Source of the DNA: Candidatus Accumulibacter conexus | Lineage (GTDB): Bacteria > Pseudomonadota > Gammaproteobacteria > Burkholderiales > Rhodocyclaceae | DNA length: 64,000 nt | NCBI GenBank assembly: GCA_017592775.1 | Contig: JAGFNJ010000015.1 | Span: 25,394 to 89,393 of the forward strand | Direction of reading: 5' to 3' | In this document: piece by piece, positions 54,344 to 63,871 of the stretch | Numbering within the stretch: the stretch's first letter is position 1 | How the letters are laid out: each line of letters begins with the position of its first letter | The notes under the pieces: model-generated | Told to the model about the DNA's origin: nothing | Databases searched by the model: none | Seen by the model: only the letters and a program-made list of their open reading frames with translations | Made by a program: the position numbers and the translations under genes

Positions 54344-55303
54344 TCAGGGTGCCGCGATGTCGCGCCGCGGTCGCCGCTCCAGACCCTGATCGCTCATCGA
54401 CAGCGGGTCTTCGAGCGGTTCGAGGTGGGTGGTGACGTGTGCCTGCGGCAGAAGCCCGCGGATCTCGTCCTCGATGCGCTCGACCCGGTCGTGGCCCTGC
54501 TGCACCGTCCACTCCCCGGGAACGAGGACGTGCAGGCTGACGAAGCTGCGGCTGCCTGCACGGCGCGTGCGCAGCGCATGAAAGGCGAGGCCCTGCGCCC
54601 GGTGCACTGCCAGCAGGGCGTCGATCCGCGCCAGTTCCGGCGGCGGCAGCGACACGTCGAGAAGACCGGAGAGCGATCGCCGCATGAGCTGGAAGGCGGT
54701 CCACAGGATGTTTGCCGCGACCACGAGCGCGATCGCCGGATCGAGCCAGAGCCAGTCGCTGATCCAGACGAGCGCGACACCGACGATCACCCCCGCCGAG
54801 GTCCACACGTCGGTCATCAGGTGCTGTGCGTCGGCTTCGAGGCTGATCGAATCGTGCTCGCGACCGACGCGCAGCAGGATGCGGGCCGTCGCCAGGTTGA
54901 TGGCCGAGGCCAGCAGGGAAACCATCAACCCGACGCCCACCTCTGCGAGCGGCTGCGGGTCGAGCAGCCGGACGAGCGCGGCGTAGCCGATGCTGAGCGC
55001 CGCCAGCAGGATCAGGAAGCCCTCGAAGGCACTCGAGAAGTACTCGGCCTTGCTGTATCCGTAAGCGTACTCATCATCGGCCGGAAGCGCTGCCAGAGTC
55101 AGCATCCACAGCGCCATCAGCGCACCGGCAAGGTTCACGAAGGATTCGATGGCATCGGACAGCAGGCCGACCGATCCGGTCAGCCACCAGGCCACGCCCT
55201 TGAGGGCGATCGTCAGCGTCGCCGCGGCGATCGACAGCCAGGCGTAACGGGCCAGTGACGCCCTGCCCGCGGCGCCTTCGTTCATTCTTCCGGTTGTGTC
55301 CAT
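54344..55303 (-). CDS. Cation diffusion facilitator (CDF) family exporter
   Basis: A 319-residue inner-membrane metal/proton antiporter with six membrane helices in about 15-210 and a cytoplasmic domain after them. Metal-site motifs are LLSDAIES in TM2 and HLMTDVW in TM5, as in Zn/Fe/Mn transporters of the FieF/ZitB type. The C-terminal domain has [22 protein letters not shown]. The ATG at 55303 has GAGGA about ten bases upstream; a GTG at 55366 would add 21 residues. Which metal it exports is not clear from sequence. Confidence 0.88.
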   Translation of the reverse strand: MDTTGRMNEGAAGRASLARYAWLSIAAATLTIALKGVAWWLTGSVGLLSDAIESFVNLAGALMALWMLTLAALPADDEYAYGYSKAEYFSSAFEGFLILLAALSIGYAALVRLLDPQPLAEVGVGLMVSLLASAINLATARILLRVGREHDSISLEADAQHLMTDVWTSAGVIVGVALVWISDWLWLDPAIALVVAANILWTAFQLMRRSLSGLLDVSLPPPELARIDALLAVHRAQGLAFHALRTRRAGSRSFVSLHVLVPGEWTVQQGHDRVERIEDEIRGLLPQAHVTTHLEPLEDPLSMSDQGLERRPRRDIAAP

Positions 55304-55815
55304 GAGCTGACGATCCTCATCGCTGTGCGGGGCGCCCTTCGGGATGTCGGCCCGCAAGCCTGCCACGGCCCCGACGCTGACCGTAGCGGTATGCGACCGG
55401 GCAGCGCAGCGTACCCGAAACCAATCGCTGCAAGTCTACAGCACGGGCGGCGCGAACGCGGTGAACGGGTCTGCGGCAAAGGCTATGGCGGCGTCCCTGG
55501 CCACGCTTGCTGGCCGCCGCGACGTGCACCGCGAAGGGCAGGACTGACGTTATCGACCGCGACGCGGGTCACCTGTCGGCGAACGTCCGGCCGCAAGCTC
55601 GGCGTAAGGAAGCCACGGCAGAATGGTGGCCGGCTACGGTGGGCCGCGGTGGACGGACTGCACACGGCGGCGCTGCGGCTGGCCCGGTTGCGGTCGCTGG
55701 CGGTCATCGTTCGCCAGCAGGCGTGCCCTGTCACCAGCCCGTGATCTTCCGGGCCCATGATGTGCCGTGCCGTCTTCCGCTACTTCCCGAGCGTGCCTGC
55801 CGTGACAATGAGCCA
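55304..55815. other. Divergent intergenic region CDF exporter / DnaJ-like gene
   Basis: The stretch of about 510 bases shows overlapping short frames on both strands and no recognisable gene, RNA or repeat. Nothing else is noted. Confidence 0.4.
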
Positions 55816-56841
55816 ATGATCACTGTTGAGGATCCCTTCGCCGTTCTCGGAGTTGCCCCGAAGGCATCGCGCGAAGAGATCCGGACTGCCTATCGTCGGC
55901 TGGCGATGCGCTGGCATCCGGACCGCAATCCGTCGCCGGCGGCGTCTGCCGAGTTCAAGCGGGTTCATGCGGCCTACGAGCTGCTGCTCGACGACGAGCG
56001 CCTGGCTGTCTGGCAGCAGGCTCGGCACGGCGCCACGACCGATCGCGCAGCGGTCGGCGATGACCTCGTGCAGCCGTTGACGCTGACTCTCGAGCAGGCG
56101 GCAGCGGGTTGCCAGCGCACCGTCGAGCTGCCGCATCGCGTTCGCTGCAGCAGTTGTGCCGGCAGCGGCCGCGTGCACCACAGCCATTCGGTACCATGTC
56201 CTGCCTGCAGCGGTTGCGGCCGGGTCGTTCGCGCTGGCGGCAGGACCGCTCGCTGCGACACCTGCGCTGGCCACGGTTATCTGCGCGAGACGGCCTGCAC
56301 GGATTGCGCCGGCAGCGGCTGGCAGGACCAACCGCGCACCCTCGAGGTGACCGTGCCACCGGCGCTGCTCGCCGGCGAACGCCTGCGCCTGGCGCGGCAG
56401 GCGCCACTGCCACCGGGAGACGAGCTGAAGGTCGCCGGCGATCTCTACCTCGAGATCAGCCTGGCCGTGCATGAACTGTTCGTCCTCAGCGGGCTGGATC
56501 TGCATTGCCCTATTCCGGTCAGCATCTTTCGCCTGCTCTGCGGCGGCCGCATTGAAGTCCCGACGCTGGGCGGCACGACGTGGATCGAGCTGCCGCCGCC
56601 ATCGCCAACTGCCGGCGAGCATCGCCTGGCGGGACTGGGTTTCCCCGGCAAGGGCGAGCGTGCCGCTGGCGATCTGGTGCTGCACCCGCAAGCGATCCAT
56701 CCCCGGCTTGCGGCGCGCGAGGACTTCCAGCTGCTCGAACTGCTCGAGTGGCGACTCGCCGCGGACCTCGAGAGCCGCGCGCCGCTGCTGGCTGACTGGC
56801 AGCAGCGGCTGCGTGCACGCCGGGACGGGCCAGTCGTCTGA
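55816..56841 (+). CDS. DnaJ-like co-chaperone lacking the G/F region
   Basis: A 341-residue J-protein. The J domain (about 4-65) has the HPD motif at 34-36. The zinc-finger domain has four CxxC pairs: C111/C114, C128/C131, C147/C150 and C161/C164. The C-terminal beta-sandwich substrate domains follow (DLYLEISLAVHELF, LPIPV-like CPIPVSIF, GGRIEVPTLGG). The Gly/Phe-rich linker of true DnaJ is replaced by about 25 ordinary residues, and dnaK/grpE are not nearby. It is likely a second, specialised DnaJ paralogue. Confidence 0.85.
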   Translation: MITVEDPFAVLGVAPKASREEIRTAYRRLAMRWHPDRNPSPAASAEFKRVHAAYELLLDDERLAVWQQARHGATTDRAAVGDDLVQPLTLTLEQAAAGCQRTVELPHRVRCSSCAGSGRVHHSHSVPCPACSGCGRVVRAGGRTARCDTCAGHGYLRETACTDCAGSGWQDQPRTLEVTVPPALLAGERLRLARQAPLPPGDELKVAGDLYLEISLAVHELFVLSGLDLHCPIPVSIFRLLCGGRIEVPTLGGTTWIELPPPSPTAGEHRLAGLGFPGKGERAAGDLVLHPQAIHPRLAAREDFQLLELLEWRLAADLESRAPLLADWQQRLRARRDGPVV

Positions 56842-56848
56842 GGATGCC

Positions 56849-57952
56849 TCAGAGGCGGCGGCCGACAGCGGTCAGGTAGGGCAGCGCCAGGAAGGGCCAG
56901 AGGCTGGCCATCCAGCGTGTCAAGCCGTTGAAGTTGAGGAAGTGGCCCTGTTTCCAGGCCGCCAGTGCCGCTTCGGAATAGGGGTTGGCTGGCGTCAGGT
57001 TGACCAGCGCCGTGCCCGCCATCAACGCCACGGCGGCCAGCGCCACGCGCATCGATGCCGGCAGCAGCAGGCTCAGGGACAGCAGGACGCCGCCGATCAG
57101 CAAACCGACCTCGGCGCCGGGAGTCAGCCAGGCGAAGGCCTCCTGCGGCGCGACCAGGACCGCTGCGGCCAGCGTCCTGATCACCAGTGCGAGGCTGAAG
57201 AAGGCGAGCAGCGCCAGGTGTGTCGGCGAGCGGTCGGCGAGCAGCGTGCGCGCAAACAGGCCGACGACGACCGTGTTGCAGCCGATGATCGCCGCTTCGA
57301 GGACGAAGAAGGAGTGCGCTGCATAGGGGACGGCCGGCGTCAGCTCGAGCACGTTGCGCAGGTCGCCACAGCCGAACAGCAGGGTCTCCGGCGACGACTG
57401 GGTCAGCAGCCAGATGGCGAGCAGTACGAGCCCGGCCTCGGCCTGCGCCGTTGGTGCGAGCAGCTCCTGTTGCAGGCCGGCGATGCGGCGCAGGATGCGC
57501 TTGCCGTTCCAGGCGCCGAGCAGCGCCCCGATCGCCGTTCCGGCGGCGTTGCAGGCCAGATCGAGATTCGACGGTACGCGGGCCGGCAGCCAGTTCTGCA
57601 CGCACTCGAGACCGAGACTGAGCAGGCTGCCGATGAGCACCGTCGCCGCCACCGCCGACGCGCGTCCGCCCGGCAGGTGCCGCAACGCCAGCGTCAGCAG
57701 GAAGCCGAGCGGCAGGTAGGCGAAGACATTGACGGCAAGATCGAAAACGGTCCAGTAGCGCGGCCAGCCGGCATCGAGGAAGTCCAGCGGTGCAACGCCG
57801 AGATGGCGCCAGTTGGCGAAGGGGTAGAGGCTGGCGTAGCCGATCAGCACCAGGTAGGCCAGCGCCAGGTAGAGCGGCAGGCGTGTCGGTCGGGGCAATG
57901 GCCGGCCGGTACGCCCGGCGCCAACCGTCGCGTCGCCGGTCGCCCCGGGCAT
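56849..57952 (-). CDS. VanZ-like membrane protein
   Basis: A 367-residue integral membrane protein with about ten hydrophobic helices. The first third is VanZ-like (YASLYPFANW, NVFAYLPLGFLL, SLGLECVQNWLPARVPSNLDLACNAAGTAIG). VanZ confers low-level teicoplanin resistance in enterococci, but the role of long proteobacterial relatives is unknown. The frame extends upstream into the symporter gene; the ATG at 57952 avoids that overlap. It follows the symporter gene by 34 bases on the same strand and is convergent with the DnaJ-like gene. Confidence 0.8.
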   Translation of the reverse strand: MPGATGDATVGAGRTGRPLPRPTRLPLYLALAYLVLIGYASLYPFANWRHLGVAPLDFLDAGWPRYWTVFDLAVNVFAYLPLGFLLTLALRHLPGGRASAVAATVLIGSLLSLGLECVQNWLPARVPSNLDLACNAAGTAIGALLGAWNGKRILRRIAGLQQELLAPTAQAEAGLVLLAIWLLTQSSPETLLFGCGDLRNVLELTPAVPYAAHSFFVLEAAIIGCNTVVVGLFARTLLADRSPTHLALLAFFSLALVIRTLAAAVLVAPQEAFAWLTPGAEVGLLIGGVLLSLSLLLPASMRVALAAVALMAGTALVNLTPANPYSEAALAAWKQGHFLNFNGLTRWMASLWPFLALPYLTAVGRRL

Positions 57953-57986
57953 CAGCGTGACTCTTGCGTCAGGTCGCGTCCGCTGC

Positions 57987-59486
57987 TCACTTCCGGCCAT
58001 GCTGGTGCAGTGCTGTCGTGTGGTGCGTCTGGGCGGCTGCCCGATGGTGCATGCGGGCATGCAGATCATGCGCCGGGGTCGACCCACCGATCCGCTGCGG
58101 CAACAGCGAGCCGGCGATCATGCCGACCATGCTGACCCCGAGTCCGATCAGTTGTGCCGGGACGAGTGGTGCGTCGACGAGCAGCTCGATCAGCAGCCAG
58201 GAGACGAGGCCACCGACGATCGCCGCCAGTGCGCCCTGGGTGGTTGCGCGGCGCCAGTAGGCACCAAAGAAGAGCGGCACGAAGGCGCCGGCAAGCGTCA
58301 CCTTGTAGGCGTTCTCGACCATCTTGAAGATCGAGGCTTCGGAATTCAGCGCGAAAACGAGGACGATGGCGGCGAAGCAGACCAGCGTCAGGCGCATGAT
58401 GCGCAGGAACGCGTGGTCGCCGACGTCGGGAAAGAAGTTGCGAACGATGTTCTCCGAGAAGGCGACCGACGGGGCGAGCAGGGTGGCCGACGAACAGCTC
58501 ATGATCGCCGACAGGACGGCGCCGAAGAAGATCGCCTGCGCGAAGACCGGCGTGTGTTCGAGGACCAGGGTCGGCAGGACCAGTTGCGCATCGCTTTCGA
58601 TCAGTGCGTTGAACTGCTCGGGGTTGATCAGCGTCGCCGCGTAGGCGATGAACATCGGCACGAACGTGAAGCAGAAGTAGAGCCCGCCGCCGAGGATCGA
58701 AGCGTAGATGGCGATCCTTGCCGTCCGCGCCGAAGTGACGCGCTGGAAGACATCCTGCTGCGGGATCGAGCCCAGCATCATCGTCATCCATGCGGCAATG
58801 AACGCCAGCCACTCGGCAGCACCGGTGTCGGGGAAGAAGTCGAGCTTGCCGGCTGCTGCCGCCTGCCCGACGACGACCTCGACGCCGCCGCTGATGCCGG
58901 CAATCAGGTGGGCGATGTAGAGCATGCCACCCATGACGACGCTGATCTGCACGAAATCGAGAACGGCAACAGAGAGCATGCCGCCGAAGGTGGTGTAGGT
59001 GAGGACGATCAGGGTACCGAGAACCATGCCGGCGGCAGGTGGAATCGCGCCATCGGTGACGACACTGAAGACAAGGCCGAGGGCCTTGATCTGTGCCGCG
59101 ACCCAGCCGAGATACGAAGCGACGATGCACAGCGTCGTCAGTACCTCGACCGTGCGGTTGTAGCGCAGGCGGAAGAAGTCGCCCAGGGTGAGGATGTTGA
59201 GCCGGTACAGCGTCGTGCCGTAGAAGATGCCGGCGATCACCAGGCACAGGCTGGCGCCGAAGGGATCAGCGACGACGCCGCGCAGACCGTCCTTGACGAA
59301 GGTTGCGGAAACGCCGAAGACCGCCTCGGCGCCGAACCAGGTGGCGAAGACCGTGGCCGTGACCACCGGCAGCGGCAGCGAGCGTCCGGCGACGGCGAAG
59401 TCCTTGGTGTTGTGCACGCGCGTCGCGGCATAGAGCCCGATGGCAATCGACAGCAGCAGATAGATGACGACGAACCAGATCAGCAT
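57987..59486 (-). CDS. Sodium:solute symporter family transporter
   Basis: A 499-residue SSS-family symporter with about 13 membrane helices, beginning MLIWFVVIYLLLSIAIG at the ATG at 59486. The early motif DFAVAGRSLPLPVVTATVFATWFGAEA and the central SATLLAPSVAFSENIVR resemble PutP/PanF-type transporters, but the substrate is not predictable. The last 25 residues are histidine-rich (eight His), an unusual soluble tail that could bind metal. The frame is open well upstream, where it has no similarity to transporters. Confidence 0.88.
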   Translation of the reverse strand: MLIWFVVIYLLLSIAIGLYAATRVHNTKDFAVAGRSLPLPVVTATVFATWFGAEAVFGVSATFVKDGLRGVVADPFGASLCLVIAGIFYGTTLYRLNILTLGDFFRLRYNRTVEVLTTLCIVASYLGWVAAQIKALGLVFSVVTDGAIPPAAGMVLGTLIVLTYTTFGGMLSVAVLDFVQISVVMGGMLYIAHLIAGISGGVEVVVGQAAAAGKLDFFPDTGAAEWLAFIAAWMTMMLGSIPQQDVFQRVTSARTARIAIYASILGGGLYFCFTFVPMFIAYAATLINPEQFNALIESDAQLVLPTLVLEHTPVFAQAIFFGAVLSAIMSCSSATLLAPSVAFSENIVRNFFPDVGDHAFLRIMRLTLVCFAAIVLVFALNSEASIFKMVENAYKVTLAGAFVPLFFGAYWRRATTQGALAAIVGGLVSWLLIELLVDAPLVPAQLIGLGVSMVGMIAGSLLPQRIGGSTPAHDLHARMHHRAAAQTHHTTALHQHGRK

Positions 59487-59778
59487 CCCGAGGCCCCGGT
59501 TGCGCAGGTGGTTTTTCCGGCGACGCACCGCAGACCGGAAGGTGTCGCATTTCGTCCGGCGTCGGCGCTGCTGCATTCGGCTTCCGGAGCCCCGTGCGGC
59601 GGGTTCGCGGCGTATTATGCCAAAAAATGGCGCGGCTTCGCAGCCCGCTGCCGCTGCCCCGCCTGACTGCCGCGCACGCGCGCTTCGTCGCTGGCCGCGG
59701 ACGCCGGCTGCGCGGGAGCAGGCGGCAGCCGGTTGCCGTGGCCAGCAACCGGGCAGCACGATCAGGGAGGGACAGAGC

Positions 59779-60186
59779 ATGCGCGAGACGGTGACGATCG
59801 CTACCCAGCGGCGTGAGCAACTGCTGGACATCACGCACGCGGTGGCAGCGGTGGTGGCGCGGAGTGGCATCCGCGACGGTCTGGTATCGCTTTACGCGCA
59901 GGGTGCGACCTGCGCCATCATGATCCAGGAGAACTGGGACGAGAGCGTCCAGATGGACGTGGTCAGCCTGTTGCAGCGGCTGATTCCGCGCGGCGTCTGG
60001 CTGCACGACGAGCAGGACGGCAATGGCGACGCCCATCTCAAGGCCGGGTTGGTCGGGCCGTCGGAAACGATCCCGCTGATCGATGGCCGGCTCGGACTGT
60101 CGCGCTGGCAGAACATCTTCCTCTGCGAATTCGACGGACCGCGTCGCGAGCGGCGGGTGGTGTGCACGGTGATCGCCGACGCCTGA
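59779..60186 (+). CDS. YjbQ (UPF0047) family protein
   Basis: A 135-residue protein spanning the whole YjbQ/UPF0047 domain: ITHAVAAVV near the start, GNGDAHLKAGLVGPSETIPL in the middle and RWQNIFLCEFDGPRRERRV at the end. Members rescue thiamine auxotrophs in E. coli by a secondary thiamine-phosphate synthase activity, but their main role is unsettled. The ATG at 59779 has GGGAGG upstream. It is divergent from the symporter gene and convergent with the carbonic anhydrase gene. Confidence 0.9.
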   Translation: MRETVTIATQRREQLLDITHAVAAVVARSGIRDGLVSLYAQGATCAIMIQENWDESVQMDVVSLLQRLIPRGVWLHDEQDGNGDAHLKAGLVGPSETIPLIDGRLGLSRWQNIFLCEFDGPRRERRVVCTVIADA

Positions 60187-60259
60187 AAGGTCGCGGGAAA
60201 GGCGCCGCCGGTTCGACACCCGGCGCTGCGCCCGCCGGCGGGGCGGAGGGGTTCGCGTG

Positions 60260-61657
60260 TCAGCGCGATTCCTTGATCATGCGGCCGAAGCTGGGCTGGA
60301 TCGGGCGCGCATTGTGACGATAGAGGCGGGCGAAGATCGCCAGTTGCTCGGCCGAGATCTGCTGCGGTTGCCTGAGCACCAGCCAGAGCACCCCCTCGCT
60401 GCAGGGTGGCGTGGTCAACGAGCCCATGTACGTGTAGTAGCTCGTGTCGGTGGGCAACAACTGCGCGACGTCGATGCTCAGCCCGGGGGGCGCCACGTAC
60501 TCCTCCTTTTCGAGCGGCAGGTTGTTCCACACCGTCTGGATCAGCGGGTGTTCGCTGCCTTTCTCGAGCAGAACGGCGACGACGGCCAGGCGACCGTCCT
60601 CCGCACGGTGAACGAGATGCGCCACCATCTCGAAGGACTTGCCGTTGACGCGTTCTTCCGACGGCCGATGGAAGTGGAACTGGACGAGGTCGTAACTCCT
60701 CCCCAGAAGGCTGATGCTGCCGCCGCCGACCTCGACCTGGACGGTGTGCCCGTTGTCGATGACGCGAAACTCGGAGGGACGATAGCGGAACTGGATTGGC
60801 TCGAGATCGACGCGGAAGCTGTCGCGAATGTCGATTGGCGACTGTCTTCTGCCGGAGGCGCAGGTGGCGTACTCGGGCTTCAGGCTACCCCAGTGCTCGG
60901 GACCGGTATCCCCCTCGTACGACCAGTGCTGGTGCCGCGCCTGCCGCCCGCCAACGACACGGTCGGCATGGTCGCTCGGCTGCGCCGTTGGCGCGCGCTG
61001 CGCGCCGGCTGTCGGCTCCGCCCGCGCAACCAGCGTGTTGCGCGCCGCACGAGGTGGCGGCACGACGGTGGCGGTCGCAACGGCGAGCGGCGCGCGCCGC
61101 ATCTCGGGCTCGGGCTTATCGACTGCCGCCGGCTGGGTCTGCAGGTTGGCACGGCGGACATCGTTCTGCAGCAGCGCCTCGTTCGCCTTGCGCAGCTCGC
61201 CAGTGGCCTCGTTGACCTTGTCGGCGGTGCGGCGGGCGGCCGTGGCCGCTTCACCGCCCGGCTTCGGCCGGCATACCTCGCGCAGCAGCTTGTCGTCGAG
61301 CATTCCCGAGCGAACCGGCATGTCGATCTGGACCTTGACCTCATCCTCCCGCAGCAACTGGCCTTCTTCCTTGAAGTAGCTGCGCTTGAGGGTGCTGTAG
61401 CTGCGCGCCGCGCAGTCGTAGCTGCTGAGCGCCTGCACGATGCGGTAAGCCGACGAGGTCTTCGGATCGATGATCGGCTTGTCGAGGATGATTCGCCCGA
61501 GGGCAACGGTTCGTCCCCGCTCGTCGCGCGTGATGCTGCCGCGGTCGATCTCGATCCGCTTGCCCGGCTCGGACGAGATCACCTGCCAGGCAGCCGGCGC
61601 CACTGCCGGTGCCAAGGCGATCAGAGCGGCGGTGATGATTCTGGGATATGGGTGCAT
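60260..61657 (-). CDS. Alpha-carbonic anhydrase with N-terminal adhesin-E-like domain
   Basis: A 465-residue exported protein. A signal peptide (about 1-23) leads to an N-terminal domain (about 24-130) that resembles the surface-adhesin E fold (AWQVISSEPGKRIEIDRGSI and a conserved YDCAARSYS with the pairing cysteine). A variable linker of about 110 residues follows, then an alpha-carbonic anhydrase domain (about 245-460). Zinc ligands are H328 and H330 (QFHFH) and H347 (AHLVH), with the 17-residue spacing of bacterial enzymes, and SLTTPPCSEGVLW is present. It hydrates CO2 in the periplasm. The two-domain layout is uncommon. Confidence 0.87.
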   Translation of the reverse strand: MHPYPRIITAALIALAPAVAPAAWQVISSEPGKRIEIDRGSITRDERGRTVALGRIILDKPIIDPKTSSAYRIVQALSSYDCAARSYSTLKRSYFKEEGQLLREDEVKVQIDMPVRSGMLDDKLLREVCRPKPGGEAATAARRTADKVNEATGELRKANEALLQNDVRRANLQTQPAAVDKPEPEMRRAPLAVATATVVPPPRAARNTLVARAEPTAGAQRAPTAQPSDHADRVVGGRQARHQHWSYEGDTGPEHWGSLKPEYATCASGRRQSPIDIRDSFRVDLEPIQFRYRPSEFRVIDNGHTVQVEVGGGSISLLGRSYDLVQFHFHRPSEERVNGKSFEMVAHLVHRAEDGRLAVVAVLLEKGSEHPLIQTVWNNLPLEKEEYVAPPGLSIDVAQLLPTDTSYYTYMGSLTTPPCSEGVLWLVLRQPQQISAEQLAIFARLYRHNARPIQPSFGRMIKESR

Positions 61658-61846
61658 CCGGCGGCTCCGCTGGTTCGTTTCCTACACCATTGAGTTACGG
61701 CGGTTGCGGGTATTTCTTTAGGCGCGTGACGCGGCGGCCAACGGCAGGCATCGGCATGGCATCGCGAACGACGGCGGCTGCGCAGACAGAGAGCCCGAGC
61801 GACGCCTCCCCGCTCGCGCATGCCGCGGTCGACGGCGTAGACGGCA

Positions 61847-61881
61847 AAAAGCCCTGGCGGGCTGCTGCTCCGCCAGGGCTC
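61847..61881 (-). terminator. Rho-independent terminator of the DUF485-actP operon
   Basis: On the minus strand, an 11-bp perfect stem (AGCCCTGGCGG with CCGCCAGGGCT, nine-base loop) is followed by TTTTT, 18 bases after the actP stop. It is the best-formed minus-strand terminator in the window. Confidence 0.85.
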
Positions 61882-61898
61882 AGGCTGCTGCGAACGAC

Positions 61899-63560
61899 TC
61901 AGTGGCTGGCGCCGGAAGCGCCGAAACCGGTCTGGGCACGCACGTATTGGTCCTCGAAGGCTTCGATCTCGGCCTTGGCACGCGGGCCGGTGTCACTCTT
62001 CGACATGATGTAGGCGAGGATGAAGGCGATCGGCATGGCGAACAGCGCTGGCTGCGTGTAGGGGAACAGCGCCGCCTTGTTGCCGAGCACGTCGACCCAC
62101 ACCGACTTCGAGAAGAGGACGAAGAGGACGGCCGAAATGCAGCCGCCGTAGCCACCCCAGAGCGCTCCACGCGTCGTCAGTCCCTTCCAGTACATCGACA
62201 GGATCAGCACCGGGAAGTTGGCTGCGGCAGCGACGCCGAAGGCCAGACCGACCATGAAGGCGATGTTCATCTTCTCGAACGCGATGCCGAGGACGATCGC
62301 CAGCATGCCGAGACCGATGACGGCAAAGCGTGAAACGCGCACTTCCTCCTTCTCGGTTGCCTGGCCCTTGCGGATGACGCGCGCGTAGATGTCGTGCGAG
62401 ATCGCCGCCGCGCCGGCCAGGGCCAGCCCGGCGACGACCGCCAGGATGGTGGCGAAGGCGACCGCCGCCAGGAAACCGAGCAGCATGTTGCCGCCGACCG
62501 CCTTGGCGAGATGCATGGCGACCATGTTGCCACCGCCGATCAGCTTGCCGCCGACGACGCCGCCCTCGAAGAAGTCGGGGTTCTGGCCGACGATGATGAC
62601 CGCGCAGAGGCCCATCAGGAAGATGACGTTGAAGAAGTAGGCGACGACTCCCGAGGCGTAGAGCACCGATTTGCGCGCTTCCTTGGCGTTGCCGACGGTG
62701 AAGAAGCGCATCAGGATGTGCGGCAGGCCGGCGGTACCGAACATCAGGCCGAGACCGAGCGAGAGGGCGGTGATCGGATCGGCGAGCAGGCTGCCCGGCG
62801 CCATCAGCTTGGCACCCAGCTTGTGCAGCGATTCCGCCTTGGTCAGCAGTTCGGTGAAGGAAAAGTTGAACTGCGGGTAGGCGAGGATCAGCGTCAGCGT
62901 GCCACCGCAGAGCAGCAGGCAGGCCTTGATGATCTGCACCCAGGTCGTCGCCACCATGCCGCCGAAGGCGACATAGATCATCATCAGGATGCCGACGATG
63001 AAGATCGCGATGTTGTAGTCGAGGCCGAAGAGCAGCTTGATCAGCTGCCCGGCGCCAACCATCTGCGCGATCAGGTAGAAGACGACCACGACCAGCGACG
63101 AGATCGCCGCCATCGTCCGCACCGTGCCTTGGTCGAGCCGGTACGAGGTGATGTCGGCAAAGGTGAAGCGGCCGAGGTTGCGCAGCCGTTCCGCCATCAG
63201 GAAGAGGATGATCGGCCAGCCGGCGAAGAACGCGAGCATGTAGATGTAGGCATCGTAGCCCTGGCTGTAGGCCATTGCCGTCAGACCGAGGAGCGTCGCT
63301 GCCGACATGTAGTCGCCGGCGATCGCCAGACCGTTCTGGAAGCCGGTGATGCCGCCGCCGGCAGTGTAGAAGTCAGCCGTCGTCTTGGTGCGGCTAGCCG
63401 CCCACTTGGTGATGAACAGGGTCAGCGACACGAAGATCAGGAACATGATGATCGCGTGCCAGTTGGTGGCCTGCTTGGTGGTCGCTTCCACTGCCGGGGC
63501 GGCATGCGCCAGGCCGGCAAGGCCGAGGAAGGCGAAGGCCGAAAGGATGCGTGCGATCAT
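61899..63560 (-). CDS. actP: Cation/acetate symporter ActP
   Basis: A 553-residue SSS-family permease for acetate and related short carboxylates. A signal-like N-terminus (MIARILSAFAFLGLAGLAHA) and about 13-14 membrane helices are seen, with DFYTAGGGITGFQNGLAIAGDYMSAATLLG and GTAGLPHILMRFFTV, both strongly conserved in ActP. The ATG at 63560 has a GGAGGG ribosome site and overlaps the DUF485 gene by four bases. In organisms that store polyhydroxyalkanoate this permease feeds acetate uptake. It ends just before a strong terminator. Confidence 0.95.
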   Translation of the reverse strand: MIARILSAFAFLGLAGLAHAAPAVEATTKQATNWHAIIMFLIFVSLTLFITKWAASRTKTTADFYTAGGGITGFQNGLAIAGDYMSAATLLGLTAMAYSQGYDAYIYMLAFFAGWPIILFLMAERLRNLGRFTFADITSYRLDQGTVRTMAAISSLVVVVFYLIAQMVGAGQLIKLLFGLDYNIAIFIVGILMMIYVAFGGMVATTWVQIIKACLLLCGGTLTLILAYPQFNFSFTELLTKAESLHKLGAKLMAPGSLLADPITALSLGLGLMFGTAGLPHILMRFFTVGNAKEARKSVLYASGVVAYFFNVIFLMGLCAVIIVGQNPDFFEGGVVGGKLIGGGNMVAMHLAKAVGGNMLLGFLAAVAFATILAVVAGLALAGAAAISHDIYARVIRKGQATEKEEVRVSRFAVIGLGMLAIVLGIAFEKMNIAFMVGLAFGVAAAANFPVLILSMYWKGLTTRGALWGGYGGCISAVLFVLFSKSVWVDVLGNKAALFPYTQPALFAMPIAFILAYIMSKSDTGPRAKAEIEAFEDQYVRAQTGFGASGASH

Positions 63561-63871
63561 TTGCCCTCCCCCAGTTTCTGCGCTTCCTTGATCATCTCCT
63601 GCGTCAGGTCGTCGAATTCGCCGTTGGCGCGGCGCACATAGACCAGCGTCAGCAGCCAGAAGAAGACGAACAGGATCATTTCGACCGTGTAGCCGATGGG
63701 CCACATCGATCCCTCGGCGATCTTCTGCCCGAGCAGCCCCGGATTGAAGGCGACGAACATGAAGAAGCCATAGAACAGGATCAGGACGATCGCCGCCAGG
63801 GTCCACGCGAAACGCGTTCGCTTCTGGACCAGTTCCTGGAATTTGGGATTCACCCGCATTCGCTGATACAT
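63557..63871 (-). CDS. DUF485 membrane protein (ActP partner)
   Basis: A 104-residue membrane protein with two helices (about 23-45 and 58-80) and a charged C-terminal tail. NPKFQELVQKRTRFAW at the N-terminus and the GYTVEMILFVFFWLLTLVYV helix are DUF485 hallmarks (YjcH of E. coli), encoded next to actP in many proteobacteria; the molecular role is unclear. The ATG at 63871 is preferred over a GTG one codon upstream. The four-base overlap with actP implies coupled translation. The 130 bases upstream to the window end are AT-richer and probably hold its promoter, but no clear -35/-10 pair is seen. Confidence 0.92.
   Translation of the reverse strand: MYQRMRVNPKFQELVQKRTRFAWTLAAIVLILFYGFFMFVAFNPGLLGQKIAEGSMWPIGYTVEMILFVFFWLLTLVYVRRANGEFDDLTQEMIKEAQKLGEGK

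Noticed and set aside
60200-60235. tRNA T-arm-like GGTTCGACACC sequence
   Set aside because: The five-base T stem has a mismatch and no acceptor, D or anticodon arms can be placed around it. It is more likely part of an imperfect hairpin between convergent genes.
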